The notes beneath the pieces are model-generated. The model ran no database searches and was not told the origin of the DNA. It saw only the letters and a list, made by a program, of their open reading frames with translations. Source: Sideroxyarcus sp. (GTDB lineage: Bacteria > Pseudomonadota > Gammaproteobacteria > Burkholderiales > Gallionellaceae). Taken from it: a stretch of DNA of 64,000 bases. Shown one piece after another: positions 15,909 to 24,595 of this stretch (its first letter is position 1; each line of letters opens with the position of its first letter). The stretch is from contig JAUSBR010000004.1 of the NCBI GenBank assembly GCA_030651895.1, positions 124,001 through 188,000 of the forward strand. The letters are read 5' to 3'. The position numbers were made by a program, and so were the translations under genes.

Positions 15909-17366
15909 CTATCCTAACAGCGCAGCGGCCTGGCGGTACCAGTCGGCCAGATAGGGCGGCATGTACAGGCCCAGCATCAGCACCAGCAGCAGGTGTGCGA
16001 ACACCGGAATCAACGCGGGCGAATGCGGCAAGGGTTTGGCGGTGGTCTCGCCGAACACGATGGGCTGTATCTTGCCGAAGATGGCCGCGAAGGCGACACC
16101 GAGCGAGACCAGCAGGATGGGCGTGGCCCACGGGTATTCGTGCATGGCGGTGGTGATGATGAGGAACTCGCTGGCGAACACGCCGAATGGCGGCATGCCG
16201 AGGATGGCGAAGGTGCCGAGTGCCAGACCCCAGCCGACCGTGGGGCTGACTTGCAGCAGACCGCGGATGCTGTCCATCTGTTGCGTGCCGACCTTTTGCA
16301 CGGCGTGGCCGACAGCAAAGAAGATGGCCGACTTGGTCAGCGAATGTACAGTCATGTGCAGCATGCCCGCGAAGGTTGCCACCGGACCTCCCATGCCGAA
16401 GGCGAAGGTGATCAGCCCCATGTGTTCGATGGATGAGTAGGCGAACATGCGCTTGATATCTTTTTGCCGGAACAGCGAGAACGAAGCCACCAGCACCGAG
16501 AGCAAGCCGAAGCCCATCATCAGGTTGCCCGCAAAGTGGGTGCCGAGCGAACCGTCCACCAGCACCTTGCTGCGCACCACCGCGCACAATGCGACATTGA
16601 GCAGCAGGCCGGAGAGCACGGCGGAGACGGGTGTCGGGCCTTCGGCATGCGCATCCGGCAGCCAGCTGTGCAGCGGCACCAGACCGATCTTGGTGCCGTA
16701 ACCCACCAACAGGAAGATGAAAGCGAGCTTGAGGACGGTGGGTTCGAGATCGCCCTTCACCTGGTTGAGGTGCGTCCACAGCAGCGCAGTACCCCCCTGC
16801 CCCAGCACCCGCTCGGCGGCGAAATACAACAGGATGGTGCCGAACAGCGCCAGCGCGATGCCGACGCCACACAGGATGAAATATTTCCATGCCGCTTCCA
16901 GGCTGGCCGGGGTGCGGTACAACGACACCAGCAGCACAGTGGTCAGCGTTGCCGCTTCCATCGCGACCCAGACGATGCCCATGTTGTTGGTGGTGAGCGC
17001 GACCAGCATGGCGAAGGTGAACAGCTGGTACATGCTGTAGTAGAGATGCAGCATGCCGGTGGTGAGTTTGCCGTGATGCTGCTCGATGCGCATGTAAGGG
17101 CGCGAGAACAGCGAGGTGGTGAAGGCGACGAAGGCAGTCAGCGCGACGAGGAAGACGTTGAACTGGTCGATGAAGAACTGCTCGTTGAACGCGACCTGCG
17201 GACCGGAGTCAACCACGCGTACGGTGAGCACCACCGAAGCGGCGAAGGTGAAGAAGCTCATCAGCGAGTTGAGTTCCGCCGCCCACTTGCGCGAACCGAA
17301 CACGGCCAGCAGACCGCCGCCCAGCAGCGGGATGAGCAACAGCGCGAGAAGCTGAAGATCAATCAT
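15909..17366 (-). CDS. HyfF-like antiporter-type membrane subunit
   Basis: 485 residues, polytopic (about 14 hydrophobic helices), Mrp/NuoL-M-N superfamily. The conserved core GYGTKIGLVPLHSWLPDAH...PTPVSAVLSG is present, with buried Lys and His residues of the ion channel path. In the helix after this, LLLNVALCAVVR has Asn where NuoL/M carry Lys, as in other HyfF-type subunits. The start at 17366 overlaps the HyfE-like gene by 8 bases; a longer frame to 17510 lies inside that gene and was rejected. One of two antiporter-like subunits of the complex, presumed to move H+ or Na+ across the inner membrane. Confidence 0.9.
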   Translation of the reverse strand: MIDLQLLALLLIPLLGGGLLAVFGSRKWAAELNSLMSFFTFAASVVLTVRVVDSGPQVAFNEQFFIDQFNVFLVALTAFVAFTTSLFSRPYMRIEQHHGKLTTGMLHLYYSMYQLFTFAMLVALTTNNMGIVWVAMEAATLTTVLLVSLYRTPASLEAAWKYFILCGVGIALALFGTILLYFAAERVLGQGGTALLWTHLNQVKGDLEPTVLKLAFIFLLVGYGTKIGLVPLHSWLPDAHAEGPTPVSAVLSGLLLNVALCAVVRSKVLVDGSLGTHFAGNLMMGFGLLSVLVASFSLFRQKDIKRMFAYSSIEHMGLITFAFGMGGPVATFAGMLHMTVHSLTKSAIFFAVGHAVQKVGTQQMDSIRGLLQVSPTVGWGLALGTFAILGMPPFGVFASEFLIITTAMHEYPWATPILLVSLGVAFAAIFGKIQPIVFGETTAKPLPHSPALIPVFAHLLLVLMLGLYMPPYLADWYRQAAALLG

Positions 17367-18024
17367 CCTTGAGCTTCTCCATATGGGTGATGTCGAGGCT
17401 ATCGAAGGTCTCGCGGATCTGGAAGAAGAACACGCCGAAGATGAAGGTGGCGACCAGCACGTCGAGCGCGATGCCCAGCTCCACCACCAGCGGCATACCC
17501 TGAGTCGCACTGGTGGCGGCGAAGAACAGGCCGTTCTCCAGCGACAGGAAGGCGACCACCTGCGACACCGCCTTGCGCCGCGTCAGCATCATCAGCAGCG
17601 ACAGCAGCACACAGGCCAGCGCGATGCCGATAAGACCGCGCGTGATGCCTTCGGCCAGTTGCGAGATGGGCGCCGCCAGGTTGAAGGAGAAGATCACCAG
17701 CGCGATGCCGACCAGCATGGTGGTGGGGATGTTGATCAGCGTCTCCACGTCCCAGCGCACGTTGAGCCGGTGGATCAGACGGTGCAGCAAGTACGGCAGC
17801 AATATCACCTTGAGCAGCAGCGTCAGCCCGGCCGAGTAATAGAGATGGTGCTGGTTGGTCGAGTACGCAACGATGAAGGTGCTCAGCGCCAGCAGCGCGC
17901 CCTGCCAGGCGAACAGGTTGATCAGCGACAGGATGCGCCGCTGCGCCAGCATGGCGAAAGCGATCAGCAGCAGCAATGCAGCCAGCAGGTTGATGAACTG
18001 GAGGGTGTACGGTATCTGCATCAT
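17359..18024 (-). CDS. HyfE-like membrane subunit
   Basis: 221 residues with about six hydrophobic helices, matching HyfE (216 residues in E. coli), which combines NuoK-like features with extra helices. The core LSLENGLFFAATSATQGMP and a conserved acidic residue in VELGIALDVL resemble NuoK/MrpC. The start at 18024 forms an ATGA overlap with the HyfC-like stop; a second ATG directly follows at 18021. Ends LDITHMEKLKDD. Part of the six-gene membrane complex. Confidence 0.87.
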   Translation of the reverse strand: MMQIPYTLQFINLLAALLLLIAFAMLAQRRILSLINLFAWQGALLALSTFIVAYSTNQHHLYYSAGLTLLLKVILLPYLLHRLIHRLNVRWDVETLINIPTTMLVGIALVIFSFNLAAPISQLAEGITRGLIGIALACVLLSLLMMLTRRKAVSQVVAFLSLENGLFFAATSATQGMPLVVELGIALDVLVATFIFGVFFFQIRETFDSLDITHMEKLKDD

Positions 18025-18983
18025 GCCCCCAGCAGGAAATGGATCAGCAGACCGAGCACGGCCAGCAGAAAGGCGGTGCCGAGGAACTCGGGCGCGCGGA
18101 AGATGCGCAGCTTGGCTGAGACGATCTCGAACACGGCAAGCCCGGCGCCTGCCAGCATCAGTTTCAGCAGCAGCAGGACGATGGCCAGCGGCAGTCCGGC
18201 CCAGTTGCCCACCTCGATGATGCCGTGCGGGACGAAAAGCGCAATGCCGATGGAGATGTAGGCAAACAGCTTCAGGCTGCTGGCCCATTCGATCAGCGCC
18301 AGATGTCGCGCGGAGTATTCCAGGATCATCGCCTCGTGGATCATGGTGAGTTCGAGGTGGGTGGCCGGATTGTCCACCGGGATGCGCGCGTTCTCGGCCA
18401 GCAGCACAATTACGAAAGCCAGTGCGGCGAAGGCAAGACTGGGATACAGCACGAACTGGTGATGCGCCAGTGTGTCAACGATACTTGGCAACTGTGTGGA
18501 ATGGCTGATCATCGAGGCGGTGAACAGCACCATCAGCAGCGCCGGTTCGGCCAGAAAGGACACCAGCATCTCGCGCCGCGCCCCAAGCGAACCGAACGCG
18601 GTGCCGATGTCCATCGCGGCAAGCGAGATGAACACGCGCGCCAGCGCGAACACGCCGACCAACGCGATCACGTCGGCGGCCTGAGAAAAAGGCAAGTCCA
18701 CCGCAATGATCGGGATGATGGCCGCCGCCAGCCACATACAGCCGAACACGATGTAAGGCGTGACGCGGAACAGCCAGGACGCGTTGTGCGCGATCACCGC
18801 ATCCTTGTGGAACAGCTTGCGCAGCACGCGGTAGGGCTGCAGCACGCCCGCGCCGCTACGGTTCTGCAGCCATGCCTGGCACTGGTTGACCCAGCCGGTC
18901 AGCAGCGGCGCCAGCAACACAACCAGCAGCAGTTGCGCGAGCTGGAAGAGGATGGCGAGGAGGAGGTCGTAGTTTTCCATCAT
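18021..18983 (-). CDS. HyfC/NuoH-like membrane subunit
   Basis: 320 residues, about eight helices, similar to HyfC/HycD (about 315). The signature ENARIPVDNPATHLELTM followed by IHEAMILEYS is the NuoH-family loop that in complex I lies at the quinone channel entrance. Its presence means the link between the peripheral and membrane arms is kept even though the NiFe site is lost. Start at 18983 (ATGA overlap with the HyfB-like stop). A quinone site is possible but cannot be proven from sequence. Confidence 0.92.
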   Translation of the reverse strand: MMENYDLLLAILFQLAQLLLVVLLAPLLTGWVNQCQAWLQNRSGAGVLQPYRVLRKLFHKDAVIAHNASWLFRVTPYIVFGCMWLAAAIIPIIAVDLPFSQAADVIALVGVFALARVFISLAAMDIGTAFGSLGARREMLVSFLAEPALLMVLFTASMISHSTQLPSIVDTLAHHQFVLYPSLAFAALAFVIVLLAENARIPVDNPATHLELTMIHEAMILEYSARHLALIEWASSLKLFAYISIGIALFVPHGIIEVGNWAGLPLAIVLLLLKLMLAGAGLAVFEIVSAKLRIFRAPEFLGTAFLLAVLGLLIHFLLGA

Positions 18984-20989
18984 ACGAACACCAGCAGCAC
19001 GATCAGCGTGACAAAGGTATAAGTCAGGTACAGATGGATGCGCCCGTGCTGCAACAGCCCGGCCATGGAAGAAAATTTCTCGGTGAGATGTTTGATCGGC
19101 AGATACAGGATGTACCACAGGCGATCATCGCTCTGCCCGTGATAGCGCGGATGCGTGTCGAACGGACTCGGTACGTCTCGCTCGATCTTGAAGAACGGCT
19201 CGAAGATGCGGCGTATCGGCTGGCCGAAACCTTCGGCGGTATCCTGCATGCGCGCGGTCTGCGCGGGGAAGCCGCAATCCCACGGGTCGCTGCGCCGCAC
19301 GCGGCCGTGATACAGGCGGCGTACCAGCACTGAAGTCAGCAGCATCACGCCCAGCACCGCCAACATGAAATACAGCGGGCTGTAGCTGGCGCGTTCGGTA
19401 TCGACCGGCGCGAGGAATATCCAGTTTCCGGCGGCATTGCCCAGTTGCGCACCCAGCAGCATCTGCGACACGTGATCCAATTGCCCCACCACATACACCG
19501 GCGCCAGCCCCAGCAGCACACAGGCCAGTGCCAACCAACCCATGCCGATGCGCTCCCAGATGCCCGCATCGTGCGCGTGCTCCAGCGCATGTTCGCGCGG
19601 CTGGCCGAGAAAGATCACGCCGTAGAACTTCACCATCACATAGGCTGCCAGCGCCGCGGCGAGCGCGATCACCGCCGCCGCCACCGGCACCAGCATATTG
19701 ATGTAACTGTTGGGCAGACCGGGTGACAGCAGGAAAGCCTGCAGCAGCAGCCATTCCGAGACGAAACCGTTGAGCGGCGGCAATCCGGAAATGGCCAACA
19801 CGCCGACCAGCATCAAGCCCGAGGCCCATGGCATGCGGCGGATGAGGCCACCGAGGCGTCCCATGTTGCGCTCGCCGGTGGCGTGCAGGATGGCACCGGT
19901 GCCGACGAACAGCAGGCTTTTGAACATCGCATGGTTGAGACTGTGATACAGCGTTGCGGTGAGCGCCAGCGCCGCCAGTGCGTCCTTGCCGTAAACGTGG
20001 AAGATGAGGGTGAGGCCGATGCCGACCAGCAGCAGGCCGATGTTCTCGATGGAGGAATACGCCAGCAGGCGTTTCATGTCGCCCTGCACGGCGGCGAACA
20101 TCACGCCGAACACGGCGGTGAGCAGGCCCAGCCCGAGTGCCAGCACGCCCCACCACCACAGTTGCGTGTCGAGCAGGTCGAAGGTGACGCGCAGGATGCC
20201 GTAGATGGCGGTCTTCAGCATCACGCCACTCATCAATGCGGACACCGGCGACGGCGCGGCGGGGTGCGCCTCGGGCAGCCAGACATGCATAGGCAACACG
20301 CCGGCTTTTGCGCCGAAACCGAACAGGGCGAGCAGGAAGGCGGCCGAGGACCAGAACGGATCGAGTTGCGCGGCGCGCATCGCATCGAAGGTGTATGCGG
20401 CGATGCCGTTGCCGCCCTGCATCACGCCGAAACTCAAGAGGATGGCGATGGCGCCGACGTGCGCGATCAGCAGATAGAGGTAGCCTGCCTTGCGGATGTC
20501 GGGGATGGCGTGATCGGTGGTGACGAGGAAGTAGGAAGCCAGCGCCATGGTCTCCCACGCCACCATGAACATATAGGCATCGTCGGCCAGCAACACCAAT
20601 GTCATGCCGATGAGGAACAGGTGATATTCGAGACACAGCAGTCCGAGTGTGCTGCCCGCCATGGTCTTGAAGTAGCCGGCGCTGAACAGCGACACGCCCA
20701 GCGAGGCTGCACCCAACAAGATCAAAAAGAAACCGGAGAGCGAATCGAGACGCAGATGGAATGGCAGATCGGGCAAACCCAGCGGCAACACCATGACGCC
20801 GGTCGGCATAGCCAGTGCCCACAAGCCGGTGGCGGCCAGCAGCAGCGAGGTGAGCGCACTGAGCGGAAAGACGATGTTGTTGATCAGCTGCGGCGCACGT
20901 TGCAGGAACAGCCCGGCCACTCCGAGGGCGATCCAGAACTGCACCAGCCAGCCAGCCACATCCAGCGGTAATATCCCAACAGCGTTCAT
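18980..20989 (-). CDS. HyfB-like antiporter-type membrane subunit, first gene of the operon
   Basis: 669 residues, nearly the same as E. coli HyfB (672), highly hydrophobic with about 16 helices. The core GFGAKAGVLPMHVWLPEAHP...SPVSALMSGVMLKTAIYGILR carries the Lys/His residues of ion-translocating NuoL/M/MrpA-type subunits. A cytoplasmic C-terminal region (about 570-640) contains WDCGF, as in other HyfB proteins. A plausible sigma-70 promoter lies 48 bases upstream. Gene order B-C-E-F-G-I with overlaps throughout; D, A and H equivalents are absent here. Confidence 0.93.
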   Translation of the reverse strand: MNAVGILPLDVAGWLVQFWIALGVAGLFLQRAPQLINNIVFPLSALTSLLLAATGLWALAMPTGVMVLPLGLPDLPFHLRLDSLSGFFLILLGAASLGVSLFSAGYFKTMAGSTLGLLCLEYHLFLIGMTLVLLADDAYMFMVAWETMALASYFLVTTDHAIPDIRKAGYLYLLIAHVGAIAILLSFGVMQGGNGIAAYTFDAMRAAQLDPFWSSAAFLLALFGFGAKAGVLPMHVWLPEAHPAAPSPVSALMSGVMLKTAIYGILRVTFDLLDTQLWWWGVLALGLGLLTAVFGVMFAAVQGDMKRLLAYSSIENIGLLLVGIGLTLIFHVYGKDALAALALTATLYHSLNHAMFKSLLFVGTGAILHATGERNMGRLGGLIRRMPWASGLMLVGVLAISGLPPLNGFVSEWLLLQAFLLSPGLPNSYINMLVPVAAAVIALAAALAAYVMVKFYGVIFLGQPREHALEHAHDAGIWERIGMGWLALACVLLGLAPVYVVGQLDHVSQMLLGAQLGNAAGNWIFLAPVDTERASYSPLYFMLAVLGVMLLTSVLVRRLYHGRVRRSDPWDCGFPAQTARMQDTAEGFGQPIRRIFEPFFKIERDVPSPFDTHPRYHGQSDDRLWYILYLPIKHLTEKFSSMAGLLQHGRIHLYLTYTFVTLIVLLVFV

Positions 20990-21036
20990 CTGGTGTTACC
21001 CGCCCCTCGTTCGAATACGCATGCGACAGGCTTTGG

Positions 21037-21066
21037 ATTCTACTCCTGCGTTCGAACGCTGTTCAA
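21037..21066 (-). promoter_or_regulatory. Putative sigma-70 promoter of the hydrogenase-4-like operon
   Basis: On the minus strand TTGAAC (21066-21061), an 18-base spacer and TAGAAT (21042-21037) match sigma-70 -35/-10 boxes at four and five of six positions. The repeat GTTCGAACGCA/TGCGTATTCGAAC flanks the -10 region and could be an operator. The 120-base gap between the transglutaminase-like gene and the operon holds nothing else I can recognise. Confidence 0.45.
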
Positions 21067-21109
21067 GAAAGGAATCGCTGCCGGCGATCCAATACCCCCA
21101 GCGTCAACC

Positions 21110-22684
21110 TCAGTGAACTATCTCCACCACACGACTGGGTTTGAGCTTCGCATAGGAAGGCATCGCCATGCCGACCGTGGCACCGATATAAGTCGGATCG
21201 GCGATAACGTAGCGCTGCCCTTGGTAGTCCACCATGGAGAAATCTGCCCGCATCTGTTTGAGCGCCACGGCTGTCGTCATGTGCCCCGGGTAGAGCAAGC
21301 CCACGGTCTTGATACCGACCAACTCATGCACCAGCCAGGAGAACAGCACCGAACGGTCCTCGCAGTCGTTGTAAGGAAAATGCAGCGACTCTTCGACGAA
21401 GAAATATTTCTCGCGGCCGAACTGGGCGTCGTCGGTCTTGTAAGCGAAAGCCTTCTGCACGAAAGCAAGCAGGAAGTTCACCGCCTCTTCTTCATTCATC
21501 GTCGCAGTGTGTTTCTTCAACTCGGCGAGCAGACCGCTGCGCACCAGCGCGCTGCCGTCGGTGTCGAAGTAGAGCGGGAATTCCGATTGCGGGAACGTGC
21601 CCATGTATTCCACCAGGCGACGGTCATAAGGAACGTTCAATCGTATCGTCTCGCCCTTGTAATCGAAGCTCAATACGCGCTGCGCCGATACCGTGCGGGT
21701 GAAGCCGGTCGCTGCGGTGCCGATGTCGAGCGCCTTGAGTTTGCCCGGGTAGCTGGCTTCATAGGTGTAGAAACTGCGGATGCTGTCGCCGTTGTCCGCT
21801 GCCAGTACGGCGTAGTAGGTCTGGCTGCCGACCGCGGTGAACTTGGTCGAATACACCTGCTGGCGGACCGCGACGAACAGGTGCACATCCTGCCCCGCAT
21901 AACCGAGCCGCACGTCGTAGCCCGACTTGACCAGGAAATACCACAGCAGCAGATTCTGTTCCGCCTTGCGCTCTGGCTGCAGAGCCTGCGCCACACTGCG
22001 CCACAGCGTCACATAAGCCCAATCGTCCAGCTTCAATCTGGCGCGCGTCTCGTTGATTGACTGCAGGGTCGGCTCGTATTTGCTGCCGCTCATCATGGTC
22101 CAGAACGCGCTCATCGCTTCCGGCTTGGCGCCGCCGGACAGACGATACGATTTCCATAAGGGATCGAAAGCGAAGCTCACCGGATTGCCGTAGAACGCGA
22201 TCTCGACGACGTCTGCAGCGATTGGCACCGGCTTCGGCTGGACTGGCGGCGGAGGCGGCACAATGGGTTGAATGACGGGCGCAACCACCACCGGCGGGGC
22301 AACGGGTGTCACGGCCGGCGGAGCAACGGGTACGGGTTTGACCTGAACATCGGGAAGCGGCGCTGGAGCGACCGGGACGGGCGCAGGTGCGGGAAGGACT
22401 GCAGGTGCAACCGGCACGACCACCGGCACTTGCCTGGGCTTGGGCTCCTTGATGCGCACCTTGCCCTGGAAGGTCTCGAACTCACGCCACTGGCTCTTCA
22501 GGAAATCGGCGAACTCGCCGTCCTGTTTTTCCTTGTAGGCATGGAATTCCGCCCGGGTCTGCTGTGCGGCCTGCTGCTGCTGGCGCTGGAATGCTTCGAA
22601 CTCCTGCTGCGCAGTCGCCGCCGAGACCGGCAGACCGATTGAAAGTAGCACCGTTACAGCAAGCAATCTGTCGCTCTCGCGCAT
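21110..22684 (-). CDS. Secreted transglutaminase-like cysteine protein with Pro-rich linker
   Basis: 524 residues. A signal peptide (1-24) is followed by a Gln-rich helical segment with aromatic pairs (EFEAF, EFHAY, EFADF, EFETF; residues 27-73), a Pro/Val/Ala linker (about 80-155) and a large C-terminal domain. Near the end is a transglutaminase/BTLCP-like triad: Cys441 (YNDCEDRS), His468 (PGHMTTAVA), Asp496 (VIADPTYIGA). The domain type suggests peptide-bond or amide chemistry in the periplasm; the substrate is unknown. The start at 22684 has GGAGGG upstream and begins the signal peptide. Last gene of the envelope cluster. Its N-terminal segment resembles the tail of the FecR-domain protein encoded nearby. 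Confidence 0.8.
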   Translation of the reverse strand: MRESDRLLAVTVLLSIGLPVSAATAQQEFEAFQRQQQQAAQQTRAEFHAYKEKQDGEFADFLKSQWREFETFQGKVRIKEPKPRQVPVVVPVAPAVLPAPAPVPVAPAPLPDVQVKPVPVAPPAVTPVAPPVVVAPVIQPIVPPPPPVQPKPVPIAADVVEIAFYGNPVSFAFDPLWKSYRLSGGAKPEAMSAFWTMMSGSKYEPTLQSINETRARLKLDDWAYVTLWRSVAQALQPERKAEQNLLLWYFLVKSGYDVRLGYAGQDVHLFVAVRQQVYSTKFTAVGSQTYYAVLAADNGDSIRSFYTYEASYPGKLKALDIGTAATGFTRTVSAQRVLSFDYKGETIRLNVPYDRRLVEYMGTFPQSEFPLYFDTDGSALVRSGLLAELKKHTATMNEEEAVNFLLAFVQKAFAYKTDDAQFGREKYFFVEESLHFPYNDCEDRSVLFSWLVHELVGIKTVGLLYPGHMTTAVALKQMRADFSMVDYQGQRYVIADPTYIGATVGMAMPSYAKLKPSRVVEIVH

Positions 22685-22702
22685 ACGCCCTCCGCTACAC
22701 AC

Positions 22703-23101
22703 TCATTGATCGCTAGGAACCAGCCACACCCACAACGCGTCGTTAGCGGGATCGCGCCATTTCGCCTTGACCATCGCTTTGACATCGACCTGTTGACTAT
22801 CCTCGCGCGCCACCTGCGAACCGACCGTGCTGGCGCGACCGTTGTTCACCGTGGTGGCCATCGTCTGCACCGAGCGTATGCTGACGCCGAAACGTTTGGC
22901 GTATTCCTCGCGGGCGCGCATGACGGCCAATTCTTCCTGCGCCACCTTGCCGCGGATATGTATCCCCGCCGAGGCCGATACACCGTTGCCGGGGTTGTCT
23001 ATCCAGGCCGGCCGCTCGCTGCCGTCCGGTTTGACCGGCGCCGCGCAGGCCGACAGCAGCGTCAGCAGCAATACCGTTGCAAGAAGCTTGAACCGACTCA
23101 T
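22703..23101 (-). CDS. LPP20-like lipoprotein
   Basis: 132 residues. The signal peptide ends in lipobox LSAC, so the mature protein would be lipidated at Cys19. The rest (AREEYAKRFGVSIRSVQT, ending ALWVWLVPSDQ) follows the LPP20 pattern: an Ala-rich helix, a strand region with alternating polar residues, and a final hydrophobic strand. It resembles the proteins at 24146-24577 and 26583-27170 in the same cluster. GGGGGCGATC precedes the start. LPP20 proteins are outer-membrane lipoproteins, some linked to flagellar or curli-like assembly elsewhere; the role here is unknown. Confidence 0.75.
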   Translation of the reverse strand: MSRFKLLATVLLLTLLSACAAPVKPDGSERPAWIDNPGNGVSASAGIHIRGKVAQEELAVMRAREEYAKRFGVSIRSVQTMATTVNNGRASTVGSQVAREDSQQVDVKAMVKAKWRDPANDALWVWLVPSDQ

Positions 23102-23111
23102 GATCGCCCCC

Positions 23112-23876
23112 TCAATCCTGCACTTGCTTCAGCCAGTAGCTGGCATAGGACTCGATGTTCTCAATGTCCTTGACCGACTCGGCACTGAGCGGACGGTCCA
23201 GCACGCGCTTGCCGTCGAAGCTGGCCATGCGATTGGCGCCGAGGCTAAACTCGTTCTTGTATTCGATGAAGTCGCGCTCGGTGCTGGCCTTGTATTCCTC
23301 GAACGACTTCTTCTCTTTCTCTATCGCATCGCGAGCTTCCTGCTGGTACGCCGCAAACTCGTCCTGCTCGGATTTTTTATGTATCTCGAACTCGCCTTCC
23401 AGACTGGTCACGCTGACCAGACCTTTGCGCATGCCGATCTCATTGCGCAGCTCCGTGTCCGCGATGAGGAAGCGGGTGCCGCGCACGCCGATGGTGGCGG
23501 TCCTGGTGCGAACCTGAAGCTGCTGGTCGCCTTTGACCTTATTGATCGCGTAATAGATCATTCCCGTGAGCTGGCGCAGAAAACCGGCATGGTCGCTCTT
23601 CTCGCCGATCTCCACCTTGCTGTTCTTCTCCAGCACGATAAATCCCTTGTTTCCCATGCGCACCACCGCACGGCCGTCCGGCCCGGTGGTCAGAACATTC
23701 TTCGGCGGCAGCACGCTTTTGTTGCCGACCGTTTTTTCCTGTTTCCCGGACGGATCGCTCATCGTCACCTTGCCTTCCGACTTGACGATCACGATGTCGT
23801 CGCCAGCGGCGACACAGGCGCCCGACAACAACAAGCCGAACAGACCGGCCAGCATGCCCAACTTTGATCTTTGCAT
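23112..23876 (-). CDS. Secreted FecR-domain protein with aromatic-repeat helical tail
   Basis: 254 residues. A signal peptide (1-24) precedes a FecR-type domain (about 28-140). Its hallmark is TRTATIGVRGTRFLI at 124-138, and VGNKSVLPPKNVLTTGPDGRAVV fits the same fold. This is a secreted FecR domain without the cytosolic anti-sigma part, a form seen in peptidoglycan- or surface-associated proteins. Residues 172-210 form a charged helix with EFAAY, FEEYK, FIEYK at regular spacing, matching the N-terminal part of the transglutaminase-like protein without gaps. ATG at 23876 (GAGG 8 bases upstream) was preferred over GTG at 23888. Confidence 0.75.
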   Translation of the reverse strand: MQRSKLGMLAGLFGLLLSGACVAAGDDIVIVKSEGKVTMSDPSGKQEKTVGNKSVLPPKNVLTTGPDGRAVVRMGNKGFIVLEKNSKVEIGEKSDHAGFLRQLTGMIYYAINKVKGDQQLQVRTRTATIGVRGTRFLIADTELRNEIGMRKGLVSVTSLEGEFEIHKKSEQDEFAAYQQEARDAIEKEKKSFEEYKASTERDFIEYKNEFSLGANRMASFDGKRVLDRPLSAESVKDIENIESYASYWLKQVQD

Positions 23877-23884
23877 ATCCAGCC

Positions 23885-24040
23885 TCACTTGCGCACTCCC
23901 GAAGACAATTCGTCCTGCGCCTCGTGCGCATGGTCGCGCTGCACGTCCGGGCTATTCACCGGCTTGACCGGCGCTTTGGCGCAGGCCGACAGCCCCAGAG
24001 TAAGCAGCAACACGGAAAGAATGAAAATGGATTTGCGCAT
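23885..24040 (-). CDS. Mini-lipoprotein
   Basis: 51 residues. A hydrophobic signal peptide ends in lipobox LSAC (Cys20), leaving a mature peptide of about 32 residues rich in Pro, His, Glu and Asp. The ATG at 24040 has GGAG just upstream; an in-frame earlier start at 24076 would break the signal peptide. It ends 8 bases before the FecR-domain gene. Too small to assign; its place among other lipoproteins suggests an envelope partner. Confidence 0.65.
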   Translation of the reverse strand: MRKSIFILSVLLLTLGLSACAKAPVKPVNSPDVQRDHAHEAQDELSSGVRK

Positions 24041-24083
24041 ATGCTTCTCCTTCATCGTCATATCAAGACACTTCAAATGGAAA

Positions 24084-24102
24084 GGGCAGCGTTAAGCTGC
24101 CC
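24084..24102 (-). terminator. Possible weak terminator after the second LPP20-like gene
   Basis: GGGCAGC/GCTGCCC (7-base stem, 5-base loop) lies 43 bases after the stop of the lipoprotein gene at 24146. The following minus-strand bases CTTTCC are only slightly U-rich, so termination would be partial at best. Confidence 0.4.
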
Positions 24103-24145
24103 ACTCCAAACATCATCCGAACTCGCGGGCGGTTTGTCCTTCCGT

Positions 24146-24577
24146 TCATCGGTCCGGCGTCACCAGCCAGATGTACAACTCGCCGCTCTGCGGATCGGTC
24201 CATTCCTCGATGACGCGCGCCGATTCGAGAATGAGGTCGACGCTGCTTTTCACCCGCGTCTCAACATCCCCACTCCGACTCACCGTACCGGCACGATCTT
24301 CCGTGCTGGAGCGATTGGTCGACTCGACACGAACCCGCACCATCTGCGCCAGCTCCTGCCGTGCCTTCATCTGCGCCACGCGAAACTGCGCGGCATGACC
24401 GCCCCAATCCTGCTTCGGTGCGGAAGCGACCACGCTGGTATAACCCGGCTTGTCCGGATTCATCACCCAAGCAGGCGCACCCGCTATCGCCTTGACATCA
24501 CCCGCCTTCTGCCCAGCCCCGGCACAACCCAGCAAGAGCAGGGTTGCCGCCAGAACGGAAAACAGTTTGCGCGACAT
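24146..24577 (-). CDS. LPP20-like lipoprotein
   Basis: 143 residues. Lipobox LLGC gives a lipidated Cys18. The mature part carries an Ala/Arg/Gln-rich helix (VAQMKARQELAQMVRVRVES), a Ser/Thr/Arg-rich strand region and a C-terminal strand ELYIWLVTPDR. The end is clearly related to ALWVWLVPSDQ in the lipoprotein at 22703-23101, so the two are likely paralogues. Predicted to sit in the outer membrane facing the periplasm. Function unknown. Confidence 0.75.
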   Translation of the reverse strand: MSRKLFSVLAATLLLLGCAGAGQKAGDVKAIAGAPAWVMNPDKPGYTSVVASAPKQDWGGHAAQFRVAQMKARQELAQMVRVRVESTNRSSTEDRAGTVSRSGDVETRVKSSVDLILESARVIEEWTDPQSGELYIWLVTPDR

Positions 24578-24595
24578 GACGGTCTTCAGCAGTTA

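Noticed and set aside
13803-20989. Annotation as a functional [NiFe] hydrogenase-4 or formate hydrogenlyase
   Set aside because: All four nickel-binding cysteines are replaced, and no ferredoxin subunit or formate dehydrogenase gene is present in the operon.
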